This document shows, piece by piece, positions 15,967-23,178 of a stretch of 27,308 bases of DNA (positions are counted from its first letter, which is position 1; each line of letters starts with the position of its first letter). Origin of the DNA: SLAN01 sp964565375 (GTDB lineage: Bacteria; Spirochaetota; Spirochaetia; DSM-27196; SKKC01); contig CAZMEV010000037.1 of assembly GCA_964565375.1 (NCBI GenBank), positions 1 through 27,308 of the forward strand, written 5' to 3'. Made by a program: the position numbers and the translations under genes. The notes under the pieces are model-generated. The model was not told the DNA's origin, did no database searches, and was given only the letters and a program-made list of their open reading frames with translations.

Positions 15967-16021
15967 TCAACTCCTCCTGCAGCCTGTGCATCGTAACCGG
16001 TCATTCGACACCTCCTGCGGC
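15946..16021. repeat. 38-bp tandem duplication at the gcvPA/gcvPB junction
   Basis: Two 38-bp units, 15946-15983 and 15984-16021, agree at 35 of 38 positions. The first 23 bp (beginning CTGTGCATCGTAACC on the plus strand) are identical, and the three differences are in the remaining 15 bp. Each unit holds a complete translation-initiation region on the minus strand: a GGAGG-type Shine-Dalgarno, a GAATGA stop/start overlap, and codons for MTGYDAQ. Confidence 0.95.
15963..16004 (-). other. 13-codon mini-cistron between gcvPA and gcvPB
   Basis: The duplicated start region encodes MTGYDAQAAGGVE and then TGA. Its ATG overlaps the gcvPA stop (ATGA), its TGA overlaps the gcvPB ATG (ATGA again), and it has GGAGG upstream. 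The peptide fuses the N-terminus of GcvPB (MTGYDAQ) to the C-terminus of GcvPA (AAGGVE). Initiation signals are good, so it may be translated, but a function for the peptide is not implied. Confidence 0.45.
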
Positions 16022-17392
16022 GAGGCCGGCACCCTTCGGTTGGGTGCTCTTGAGAATGGCGGCGAGTTCAAACGCCAGGCGGTCAATATCAGCTTTTGAT
16101 TTGGTTTCGGTAACGCTTACAAGCAGTACGTTCGAAAGATTCGAGTCGTAGCGCCCGAGTGCAACGCCCGGAATAATATCGCGTTCGCGAAGTATCGAAA
16201 TCACCTTCTCGGCGGATATCGGCAGGCGTATGGCAAACTCACGAAAGAACGGCGAATCATCGAAGGATTCCACACCGTCTATCGCGGTAAGAAGTTCGGC
16301 CGCATAGTGAGATTTGTTATGGCACAGGGTTGCCACTTCCTGCAGTCCCTCAGGTCCGAGCGCTGCGAGGTGAATTGCCGCCCGAAGCGCCATAAGCCCC
16401 TGATTCGTGCAGATATTACTCGTTGCCTTCGCACGGCGTATGTGCTGTTCGCGCGTGTTCAGCGTCAGCACATATCCGCGTCTGCCGCTTTCATCGGTGG
16501 TCTCACCGACAAGCCGTCCGGGCATTTTGCGGACCAGCTTTTCACGACATCCGAAAATTCCAAGCGAGGGCCCGCCGAAGCTCACAGGAATGCCGAGAGG
16601 TTGTCCATCGCCGGTGACGATGTCGGCGCCGAGGTCGCCGGGAGCACGATACAGCGCGAGGGATACCGGATCGGCGTGAACGGCAAACAGCCCTCCCGCC
16701 TCGTGAACGACGTCGGCTATATCGCGAAGATCAGAAAGCCGTCCGAAGAAATCAGGCGTCTGAACCATGAATACTGCGATATCATCATCCATGGCCTCGC
16801 ACAGGGTTGTGTATGGGTCGGTCCGCCATGAGGTGTCATCGAGAATATCAATCTGCACGTCCAGTGGGGAGGTATATGTACGAAGAACCGCCAGGTACTC
16901 CGGATGGATTCCCGGGGCGAGAAGAATCCGCGACCGTTTTCTCACACTGTTGAGTGCCATTAACGCCGCTTCAGCGAATGCCGTAGACCCATCGTAGTGA
17001 CTGGCATTTACCACGCCGATACCGTAAAGATTGGAGAGCATACTCTGGTACTCGAAGATACTCTGGAGCGTGCCCTGACTTGCCTCCGGTTGATACGGCG
17101 TATACGTAGTCGCAAACTCTCCACGCGATGCAAGAAACGGTACCACCGAGGGAATGAAATGCTCATACGCTCCACCCCCGAGAAAGCTCAAGGTGCCTCG
17201 CCCGGACTCGTTCGTGTCGGCCATGCGCCGCAGTTCCTGCAACACTTCAAGCTCGGTCATGCCTTCCGGAATTGCGAGCTTTGGATATCGAACTGACTCC
17301 GGAACCGCACTGAAAAGCTCTTCAACACGTTCGAGACCAAGCGCATCGAGCATGATACGCCGGTCTTCGTCGGTATTCGAGATGTATGGCAT
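16001..17392 (-). CDS. gcvPA: Glycine dehydrogenase (decarboxylating) subunit 1, P-protein
   Basis: A 463-aa partner of GcvPB; the two together form the PLP-dependent glycine decarboxylase. The N-terminus MPYISNTDEDRRIMLDALG is the standard GcvPA opening. Other family segments are FLGGGAYEHFIPSVV, TPYQPEASQGTLQ, and a Ser/Gly-rich region around SFGGPSLGIFGCREKLVRKMPGR. It lacks the PLP lysine, as expected for this half. The ATG shares one base with the gcvH stop (TGATG), so the two are translationally coupled. Its own stop overlaps the ATG of a mini-cistron created by a tandem duplication. The C-terminal AAGGVE is encoded inside that repeat. Confidence 0.95.
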   Translation of the reverse strand: MPYISNTDEDRRIMLDALGLERVEELFSAVPESVRYPKLAIPEGMTELEVLQELRRMADTNESGRGTLSFLGGGAYEHFIPSVVPFLASRGEFATTYTPYQPEASQGTLQSIFEYQSMLSNLYGIGVVNASHYDGSTAFAEAALMALNSVRKRSRILLAPGIHPEYLAVLRTYTSPLDVQIDILDDTSWRTDPYTTLCEAMDDDIAVFMVQTPDFFGRLSDLRDIADVVHEAGGLFAVHADPVSLALYRAPGDLGADIVTGDGQPLGIPVSFGGPSLGIFGCREKLVRKMPGRLVGETTDESGRRGYVLTLNTREQHIRRAKATSNICTNQGLMALRAAIHLAALGPEGLQEVATLCHNKSHYAAELLTAIDGVESFDDSPFFREFAIRLPISAEKVISILRERDIIPGVALGRYDSNLSNVLLVSVTETKSKADIDRLAFELAAILKSTQPKGAGLAAGGVE

Positions 17393-17781
17393 CAGTCGTC
17401 GAGACCCTCCGTGTAGGTCTTGTATTCTTCAGCACTCATAAGCGAGTCAAGCTGTCCCGAGTCCGACGGCTTGAACTTGGCGAGCCAGCCCTCACCGAAG
17501 GGAGCCTGGTTGACCTTGTCCGGTGAGTCGGTAAGCGCCTCATTCACTTCGACAACTTCGCCGGCGACCGGAGCATAAATGTCGCTTGCAGCCTTTACAC
17601 TTTCCACAACACCGAACGTCTCTCCCTGTTTATAGTCGTCGCCAACCTCAGGAAGCTCCACAAACACCACGTCTCCGAGGCTGTCCTGGGCATAGTCGGA
17701 AATCCCCACAACCAGAAGGTCTCCTTCCTGCCTGACCCACTCGTGGCTCTTCGCATACTTAGCCGAATCGTCGAACTGCAT
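17392..17781 (-). CDS. gcvH: Glycine cleavage system H protein
   Basis: A 129-aa lipoyl-carrier protein that shuttles the aminomethyl group from the P-protein to the T-protein and then to lipoamide dehydrogenase. The lipoylated lysine is K63 in GVVESVKAASDIYAPVAGEV. The N-terminal AKSHEWVR and the SLGDVVFVELPEVG segment are also typical. The ATG at 17781 is preceded by GGAAGGGG at good spacing in the 14-nt gap after gcvT. The stop overlaps the gcvPA start. Lipoylation enzymes are not encoded nearby. Confidence 0.97.
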   Translation of the reverse strand: MQFDDSAKYAKSHEWVRQEGDLLVVGISDYAQDSLGDVVFVELPEVGDDYKQGETFGVVESVKAASDIYAPVAGEVVEVNEALTDSPDKVNQAPFGEGWLAKFKPSDSGQLDSLMSAEEYKTYTEGLDD

Positions 17782-17795
17782 AATGTCCCCTTCCT

Positions 17796-18887
17796 TTATT
17801 TATACCGTGGTTTATATAGTGGCCGTTTTACCACTTCCGCCAGTTTTTCTCGACCCCGAATTTCCACCGCAAGGTGAGTTCCAACTTTGGACCAGGCAGT
17901 ATCTACAAACACATTTGCCGCATATTCCCCAACGGTAGGAGCAAGCATTCCGCTGGCAACCTCACCGATCGAATTGCCTGCTGCGTCGGTTACCGTGTAA
18001 GCCTGTCTCGGGACGCCTTTATCACGCATGACAACCGTAGCAAGCCTCCGTTGAGGCCCTTGTCCGGCGCGCTCGACTATGGCATCCCTTCCGATAAAGT
18101 CTCGCTCAAGATTGCAGGCCCATTTCAGGCGGGCCTCAACGGGCGTGATATTGTCGTGAAGCTCATGACCGTAGAGGTGAAACCCCGGTTCAAATCGCAG
18201 ACTGTCACGGGCGGCGAGTCCGCACGGACCAAGGTCAATCTGATTGGCCCCTGCGTGCTCAAAGAATGTATCCCACACAGCCTCTACATCTGAGCTTTCA
18301 GGAAATAACTCAAGACCATCTTCACCCGTATAACCGGTACGGCCGACCCGCATTGTATATCCCGCGAGTGTGATCATCGCGCAGCCGAATCTCGGAATTC
18401 GCGTTGCCGAATGCTCGGACAACTCGTCAGCCATGCCGATGGCCGCGGGTCCCTGCAGTGCAATCATCGACAGAGATTCGGACTCATCCGACCAATCCAC
18501 CGAATCATGAATATGATTACTGATCCACGAAACATCACGGTCCCGGTTCGCCGCATTTACCACAACCAGATAGCTGTCGGAAAACCGGTATGTGAACACG
18601 TCGTCAATAACCGTGCCGTCTTCACGGCACAACAGACCGTATGTGGAATTGCCTTCGGGGAGTCCGAGCACATCGGAACTGATGAGACGGTCAAGCTCTC
18701 CCGCTGCGTCGGGACCACGGAAGATGAGCCGCCCCATGTGCGAAATATCGAACAGTCCGACCGAGCGTCGGACCAGATGATGCTCCTCGAGAGCTCCCGT
18801 GTGATAATGCAGCGGCATATCCCACCCGGCGAAGGGAACAATCTTTGCACCATGAGATCGGTGCCATGTATACAGCGGCGTACGCAT
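17796..18887 (-). CDS. gcvT: Glycine cleavage system T protein (aminomethyltransferase)
   Basis: A 363-aa enzyme that transfers the methylene group from aminomethyl-GcvH to tetrahydrofolate, releasing ammonia. The N-terminus TPLYTWHRSHGAKIVPFAGWDMP is canonical. LFDISHMGRL, VVNAANRDRD (with the catalytic-region Asp) and GRTGYTGEDGLELF are recognisable, and the C-terminal barrel domain is complete. It is the first gene of the operon. The ATG at 18887 has no Shine-Dalgarno; TATACT ends 10 nt upstream, so the mRNA may be almost leaderless. No glycine riboswitch was found upstream, so regulation by glycine must act in some other way, if at all. The 352-bp upstream gap is rich in DnaA boxes. Confidence 0.96.
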   Translation of the reverse strand: MRTPLYTWHRSHGAKIVPFAGWDMPLHYHTGALEEHHLVRRSVGLFDISHMGRLIFRGPDAAGELDRLISSDVLGLPEGNSTYGLLCREDGTVIDDVFTYRFSDSYLVVVNAANRDRDVSWISNHIHDSVDWSDESESLSMIALQGPAAIGMADELSEHSATRIPRFGCAMITLAGYTMRVGRTGYTGEDGLELFPESSDVEAVWDTFFEHAGANQIDLGPCGLAARDSLRFEPGFHLYGHELHDNITPVEARLKWACNLERDFIGRDAIVERAGQGPQRRLATVVMRDKGVPRQAYTVTDAAGNSIGEVASGMLAPTVGEYAANVFVDTAWSKVGTHLAVEIRGREKLAEVVKRPLYKPRYK

Positions 18888-18897
18888 GATGGGTAGG

Positions 18898-18903
18898 AGT
18901 ATA
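18898..18903 (-). promoter_or_regulatory. -10 element of the gcv operon (candidate)
   Basis: TATACT on the minus strand lies 10 nt before the gcvT ATG. At 17-bp spacing the -35 would be TAGCCG, which matches TTGACA poorly. The promoter would therefore need an activator or a different sigma factor, or the real start lies further upstream. Confidence 0.3.
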
Positions 18904-19109
18904 ACTCTGCCACGCCTGATCGGCTACCATAGGAATTGCAGGAAGGTTTCCCACAGTATACACAAGTTTTCCACAAGCTGAACCGGGACAGTGTGTGCAC
19001 CGCTACTTCAGTTCGGAGCCGAACATCGTCGGTTGTCCGGCTGAAATTTATCGATATCTCAAGTAAAAAACCTCAGAAGAGTGGCGTTTTGCCGGCCGCA
19101 AACCACGTA

Positions 19110-19136
19110 AGTCCTACTCAAATAAGGAATAGGACT
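19110..19136. repeat. Inverted repeat in the jag-gcvT gap
   Basis: AGTCCTA (19110-19116) and TAGGACT (19130-19136) are perfect 7-bp arms around a 13-nt AT-rich loop. There is no adjacent T-run on either strand, so it is not a typical terminator. It sits between the two DnaA-box groups. Confidence 0.6.
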
Positions 19137-19239
19137 GTTCGTCTCCAAAAACTCACTTATGTGGGTAACATGAAGTTCAGAAGTTATCCACAAGTTGTGC
19201 ACATTGCAGGTGGACACATGCCTGACCGGTAACCGCCGA

Positions 19240-20088
19240 TCAGTCCCTGGAATATACGCGAACCTGTTTATACAGGCCCTCACCTTCACTTTTCGTCGAG
19301 ATGCCTGAAATGTTGCTCAGCGTGGTGTGAATAAGTCTGCGCTCAAAAGGATTCATCGGTTCCAGCAGACGGCTCTTGCGCTGCTCTTTCACTTCAGCGC
19401 CGACCTTCTCTGCCAGTTTGACCAGCTGCTCCTCACGCCGACCGCGATAGTTTTCGCTGTCGACGATCACTTTTATGTCATCACCCCCGATACGGCCGGC
19501 AACAATGTTTGCAAGCGTTTGAATGGAATCGAGTGTGCTGCCCTTTCGCCCGATGAGCGTGGCATTGTTCTCCGCGTCGAGCTTGAATGCAACTTTGTCC
19601 TGTTCACGGAACAGCACGCTGACTTCCGCGGGATTGCCCATCTTGGCGGTCAGTGATTCGAGGAAGTCTGCAATACCGTGCTCGAAGTCATTTTCCGGCG
19701 GTGATCCTGTCTGGGAGGGTTTCTGTTCGCGCCGGTCGCCGTGACCACGCGACTTTCCGCCACGTCCCCGATTGTTACGTTTTTTTCCTGACCCTTCACC
19801 GCCGCGCGACTCACCGGCCCGGGATTCTCCGGCGCGGGACTCGCCCGAGCCGGAGCGGTTTTTCCGGCCACCCCGGGCATCACGAGAGGAGCCTTCGTCA
19901 CCCCTCGCAGCCTCTGCCGGTGAATCCGGAAGATGTACCCGGATTCGAACGCGCTTACCGATTCCGAAGAATCCGGTCTTCTGGCTTTCAATTACTTCTA
20001 TGTCGAACTTGTCACGTTCAAGTTCCAGCTCAGCTACCGCATTATCAACAGCCTCACGTTCGGTCTTTCCTTCAAATTCGTAGGTCAT
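19240..20088 (-). CDS. jag: Jag/KhpB-family RNA-binding protein
   Basis: A 282-aa RNA-binding protein. The Jag N-terminal domain occupies about 1-53 (EFEGKTEREAVDNAVAEL and TGFFGIGKRVRIRV). A long basic, disordered linker runs from about 54 to 130 and includes three 5-residue repeats (ESRAG, ESRAG, ESRGG) encoded by 15-bp DNA repeats. The KH domain follows at about 148-212 with GxxG loop GRKG (180-183). An R3H domain lies near residues 245-282 with R250 and H254. In other bacteria KhpB/Jag controls cell elongation and division by binding RNA, and its gene commonly follows yidC, as here (16-nt gap). The Shine-Dalgarno TGGAG lies about 11 nt upstream. It is the last gene of rpmH-rnpA-yidC-jag. 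Confidence 0.92.
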   Translation of the reverse strand: MTYEFEGKTEREAVDNAVAELELERDKFDIEVIESQKTGFFGIGKRVRIRVHLPDSPAEAARGDEGSSRDARGGRKNRSGSGESRAGESRAGESRGGEGSGKKRNNRGRGGKSRGHGDRREQKPSQTGSPPENDFEHGIADFLESLTAKMGNPAEVSVLFREQDKVAFKLDAENNATLIGRKGSTLDSIQTLANIVAGRIGGDDIKVIVDSENYRGRREEQLVKLAEKVGAEVKEQRKSRLLEPMNPFERRLIHTTLSNISGISTKSEGEGLYKQVRVYSRD

Positions 20089-20104
20089 TGTTCTATTCGC
20101 TCCA

Positions 20105-21886
20105 TCAGGTCGCCGCAGAGGCGTGACTTTTGCCCGCCATAAACTGCTGCAGCCCTGTAATCAGGTTTGTAAGAATGATATACAAGAGCAGCCCCGACGG
20201 CATGTTATAGAGCACGAAGAAGATAAACGCCGGAAGCGCATATTTCATGATCTTCTGCTGCGTTGAACTTCCCCCCGCGCCGGTCTGCATGAACTTACTC
20301 GTAAACAGCTGAGATGCGAGGAAAATGAATGGCAACGCCCGCAGATCAGTCCCGATAACCGGAAGTGAGGGTGCATTCCAGCTCAGGATTGCCTCGGTTG
20401 CGCTCAGATCGTCGATCCAGCCGGCAATGAAGGTAGCGCCTCGCAGATCGAAGCTGTTGTTGAACACACCGAACATTGCAATAAAGAACGGAATCTGTAG
20501 AAGTAACGGCAAACACCCGCCGAGCGGATTGACCTTCTCCTTCTTGTAGAAGTCGGCCATTGCCTGATTCATCTTCTGCTGGTCGTTCTTGTACTTTTCG
20601 CGTATTTCGTTAATCTGCGGCTGGAGTTCCTGCATACGCCGCATAGAGGTAAAACTCTTGCGAGTAAGCGGATACAAGGCTCCTTTCACCACCAGCGTCA
20701 GAAGGATAATGGCGATACCGTAGTTGGGAATAATACTGTAGAAGAACCCGAGACCCGCTTCCAGAATGCCTTCAAGCCATCCGAGGATCGGTCTGATATC
20801 CTGTGACTCATCGAAGTTCAGACCGCTGACACCGAATGCATTATCCGCCGAGTTGTTATACCGGCTAAGAACATCATCGGTCTTGGGACCGGTATAAAAC
20901 CGGAACGTATCGGAATTTCTCGAACTCTGAATTTGCGGTCGGCTGAAATGAAAATAATGACCGATGGGAAGCCCTTCGGTCGGACGGCTTTCAAAACCGA
21001 TCTCGTATCGCGTCGCGTCGGTTACCCCAAGCGCAGCGAAGTACTTGCCGGAAAGCCCGGCCCAGATTACCCGGTCACGTATTGTTTCGGTATCGCCCGG
21101 CTGAAGGTTTTCGAAGGTTTCATGATCGAGACCTCCGTCCTGCCGCAGCGTCTCGAACCTGCGGTACTCGAAACGTCCGTCGAGCTCATCCATGTCGAAA
21201 CGCGGCCCAATCTGGGGCCCATATGAGAGCGTGTAGGCCATACCATCGAAATTCAACGGTATAAACTCGTTTATGCTGTTTATCAGCTCAACATCGACCT
21301 CGATGAGATACTCACCGGGCTCGAATCGGAATCGTTTCTGCAGTTCGAACGGCTCGTCCTGACGCCCCTCAAAGGCGAATTCACGCGAAAATATGAATAT
21401 ATTTTCCCCTTCTTGCTCGAGCCGGAACGTGTCATCCACGAGTCTGCCGTCGCGACCACCAAAGCGCATGGCAAACGCCTGGCCCGGCTGATCACCGGAA
21501 AGCACCATATTTACCGGTTCATCGCCGTCGGTGTGATTCAGAAGTTCAATTGACGTGACAACCGCTCCGCGCGTATCCATTGAGACCCGCATAACATCCG
21601 ATTCGTAGACGACTTCCTGTTCTACCGCGTCATCGTCGGGAAGTGCAGTAATCTCTCCTTCGGCTACAGTCGCGGGTGCTTCCGCGGCGGGGTCAGCGTC
21701 GGGGTCCGGATCGGCCGGCTCGGCTTCCGCGGTTTCTTCCGGTTCATCCGGCTGCTCAGCCTCCGGCCGTTCAGCAGCCGTATCTTCCGGGATTGGCTCG
21801 GGTGGATAGAGAAGGTGATTCAGTCCGAACATCACGATGATTACAAGCACCGATAGGACAACGGCGAGTAATGTTCGTTTTTCCAT
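20105..21886 (-). CDS. yidC: Membrane protein insertase YidC
   Basis: A 593-aa inner-membrane insertase and chaperone of the Gram-negative (long) type. An N-terminal membrane segment (about 7-26) is followed by a very acidic Pro/Glu/Asp linker (about 28-90). A periplasmic beta domain (about 90-345) precedes the conserved insertase domain (about 370-585), with YPLTRKSFTSMRRMQELQPQI, the VNPLGGCLPLLLQIPFFIAMF hairpin and several membrane segments. In E. coli YidC the conserved groove arginine (R366) precedes the YPLT motif; here the aligned position is K401 (VVKGALYPLT), a conservative change. The ATG is preceded by GAGGAAA. The gene lies between rnpA (45-nt gap) and jag (16-nt gap), the standard order. 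Confidence 0.96.
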   Translation of the reverse strand: MEKRTLLAVVLSVLVIIVMFGLNHLLYPPEPIPEDTAAERPEAEQPDEPEETAEAEPADPDPDADPAAEAPATVAEGEITALPDDDAVEQEVVYESDVMRVSMDTRGAVVTSIELLNHTDGDEPVNMVLSGDQPGQAFAMRFGGRDGRLVDDTFRLEQEGENIFIFSREFAFEGRQDEPFELQKRFRFEPGEYLIEVDVELINSINEFIPLNFDGMAYTLSYGPQIGPRFDMDELDGRFEYRRFETLRQDGGLDHETFENLQPGDTETIRDRVIWAGLSGKYFAALGVTDATRYEIGFESRPTEGLPIGHYFHFSRPQIQSSRNSDTFRFYTGPKTDDVLSRYNNSADNAFGVSGLNFDESQDIRPILGWLEGILEAGLGFFYSIIPNYGIAIILLTLVVKGALYPLTRKSFTSMRRMQELQPQINEIREKYKNDQQKMNQAMADFYKKEKVNPLGGCLPLLLQIPFFIAMFGVFNNSFDLRGATFIAGWIDDLSATEAILSWNAPSLPVIGTDLRALPFIFLASQLFTSKFMQTGAGGSSTQQKIMKYALPAFIFFVLYNMPSGLLLYIILTNLITGLQQFMAGKSHASAAT

Positions 21887-21931
21887 AGATTTCCTCGCTT
21901 GCAGTCACAGCGGATTTTCCGCCGACTGCAT

Positions 21932-22297
21932 TCAATGTTCCACAAGATCCGCGGGCGAGGCGAACAGATCAGCCCGTTTACAAAGGGTACGGAGCTGATT
22001 ACTTCGCTCGCGCAGGGAATCAAACCCCGGATACAGAATCCAGATCAGGTCATATCCCTGCTTCATCCGCGCTTTTTCATGTCTGAATGCCTCGCGCCCG
22101 AGTCGCTTTGCACGGTTGCGAGCTACCGAACCGGGATATTTACGGGTGGGCACGAGCAAAATCCTGTTCCACGAAAGCGAATTCGCGCAAACAAGCAGTT
22201 TGGAGCCCCGACATGAAACAGGGCTCCCCCGGCGAAACCGGTCACGAATCGTAATCCGACCGCTGAGTCGCTCGCGTTTAGTAAGGCTTCTTCTCAT
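21932..22297 (-). CDS. rnpA: Ribonuclease P protein component
   Basis: A 121-aa basic protein that binds RNase P RNA and helps mature tRNA 5' ends. The family signature RNRAKRLGREAFR lies near residues 59-71, and LTKRERLSGR opens the protein as usual. The ATG at 22297 (MRRSLTKRERL) fits the family. It lies inside the end of rpmH, so the genes overlap by 20 nt in different frames. An upstream in-frame start would place more than 20 extra residues over rpmH and is unlikely. No RNase P RNA gene was recognised in this window. Confidence 0.93.
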   Translation of the reverse strand: MRRSLTKRERLSGRITIRDRFRRGSPVSCRGSKLLVCANSLSWNRILLVPTRKYPGSVARNRAKRLGREAFRHEKARMKQGYDLIWILYPGFDSLRERSNQLRTLCKRADLFASPADLVEH

Positions 22298-22433
22298 CGG
22301 AGACGGAAAGCTTGTTCCGACCCTTTGCCCGCCTGCGACGCAGGACATCACGCCCTCCACGGGTCTTCATACGGGCTCTGAACCCGAATTTCCGGGTACG
22401 CTTTCGTTTACTCGGCTGGTATGTACGCTTCAT
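22278..22433 (-). CDS. rpmH: Ribosomal protein L34 with short C-terminal extension
   Basis: A 51-aa, very basic large-subunit protein. The start MKRTYQPSKRKRTRKFGFRARM is diagnostic of L34, and GGRDVLRRRRAKGRNKLS follows. The usual length is about 44 residues; the extra SDEKKPY tail is encoded where the gene overlaps rnpA by 20 nt. AGGAAG lies just before the ATG at 22433. A strong promoter is about 110 bp upstream, making this the first gene of the rpmH-rnpA-yidC-jag unit. Confidence 0.96.
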   Translation of the reverse strand: MKRTYQPSKRKRTRKFGFRARMKTRGGRDVLRRRRAKGRNKLSVSDEKKPY

Positions 22434-22542
22434 ATCTTCCTGGCTCCTTACATGGTAATCGGGTTGGAAAAAGACGGCGAGTCTGAACGGTATTTTCGGG
22501 TGCCGCCCGTGCTGCTTATGGCGGTGCCATGAAAGCGAAGCC

Positions 22543-22572
22543 AGTATACGCAAGCCGCTTCTTACATGTCAA
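22543..22572 (-). promoter_or_regulatory. Strong sigma70 promoter for rpmH-rnpA-yidC-jag
   Basis: On the minus strand a perfect TTGACA (22572-22567) is followed by an 18-bp spacer and TATACT (22548-22543), in the 184-bp gap between the DUF721 gene and rpmH. The leader would be about 100 nt. Unlike other promoters in this window, it is used with a normal Shine-Dalgarno start. Confidence 0.7.
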
Positions 22573-22617
22573 TTATGGCACAGCGCAGCCCGCTACTACC
22601 GTACTGGTTTTCTATAC

Positions 22618-23178
22618 TTACTGGTCTTCGAGATCCTCGCGAAGTCTCTCGAGTGTGTGTCTGAGTTTCGGGTCGGATATACGCTCGAGGCTTTCTTGCG
22701 GTTCGGATGGCTCCCGTTGCTTCTCCGATTCAAATGGTTCGCGGTCCGAAGTCTTCCTGGGGGTATCGTTCGTGACTCCAGGAGAGTATTCAGGAGCCTT
22801 TGTCTGCTCACTCGCTGAATCCGGCGCGTTCCGAGTCTGCTCAGTCGGTGAATCCGGCAGGTTCTGAATAAAGTCAATACGGTCCCGGGTTATGTGAAAA
22901 TGCATTGCCTTAAGCCCCATATCCGGAAACCGGTGCTGCAGCTTTCCGAGGAGGCGTTTTTCCTGCATCTGGATGAGCTGCAGCCAACCCGGATGATCGA
23001 CTGCTACAATAACAGTGCCATGACGTACATCCACAATTGCACTGTGGTCGGCAAGCCCACGGGAAGAGACTTCATCGCAGACAGTTCGCCAGGTGGAAAA
23101 AAGCTGTATGTATCCTTCGTTGTCGGATATGTTCAGCCGCTCAAACAGCGCTGAAAGGATCCTGTCAGCTTTCTCCAT
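22618..23178 (-). CDS. DUF721 / DciA-like protein with disordered tail
   Basis: A 186-aa protein. The first 95 residues match the DUF721 fold (WRTVCDEVSSRGLADHSAIVDVRHGTVIVAVDHPGWLQLIQMQEKRLLGKL), the family that includes DciA, a factor helping load or control the replicative helicase in bacteria lacking DnaC/DnaI. Residues 108-165 are a Pro/Glu/Ser/Thr-rich, probably disordered segment, followed by a charged helix (PKLRHTLERLREDLED). The ATG at 23178 lies 14 nt inside the 3' end of recF, with AAGGAG upstream, so it is translationally coupled to recF. Location in the dnaA-dnaN-recF cluster supports a replication role, but the function in this organism is inferred. Confidence 0.8.
   Translation of the reverse strand: MEKADRILSALFERLNISDNEGYIQLFSTWRTVCDEVSSRGLADHSAIVDVRHGTVIVAVDHPGWLQLIQMQEKRLLGKLQHRFPDMGLKAMHFHITRDRIDFIQNLPDSPTEQTRNAPDSASEQTKAPEYSPGVTNDTPRKTSDREPFESEKQREPSEPQESLERISDPKLRHTLERLREDLEDQ

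Larger units (their letters stand above)
18888..19239. other. jag-gcvT intergenic region with DnaA-box cluster (candidate oriC or DnaA-binding locus)
   Basis: These 352 bp contain no credible gene. DnaA-box-like 9-mers (consensus TTWTNCACA) are TTTCCCACA 18947-18955 (weak), GTATACACA 18956-18964, TTTTCCACA 18967-18975, TGTGGGTAA 19160-19168 (opposite orientation, one mismatch), TTATCCACA 19184-19192 (perfect) and TTGTGCACA 19195-19203. The first three are head to tail with 0-2 nt between them. Between the clusters lies an AT-rich stretch, 19044-19072 (AAATTTATCGATATC, then AAAAAA), that could be an unwinding element. A weak CTC/GAG hairpin before the minus-strand T-run near 19065-19070 might end the jag transcript. 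This arrangement resembles a bacterial origin, but the location is not proven. Confidence 0.5.

Noticed and set aside
18888..19239. Glycine riboswitch upstream of gcvT
   Set aside because: I looked for the conserved glycine-aptamer blocks on the minus strand and found none. The apparent gcvT transcript would also have almost no leader.
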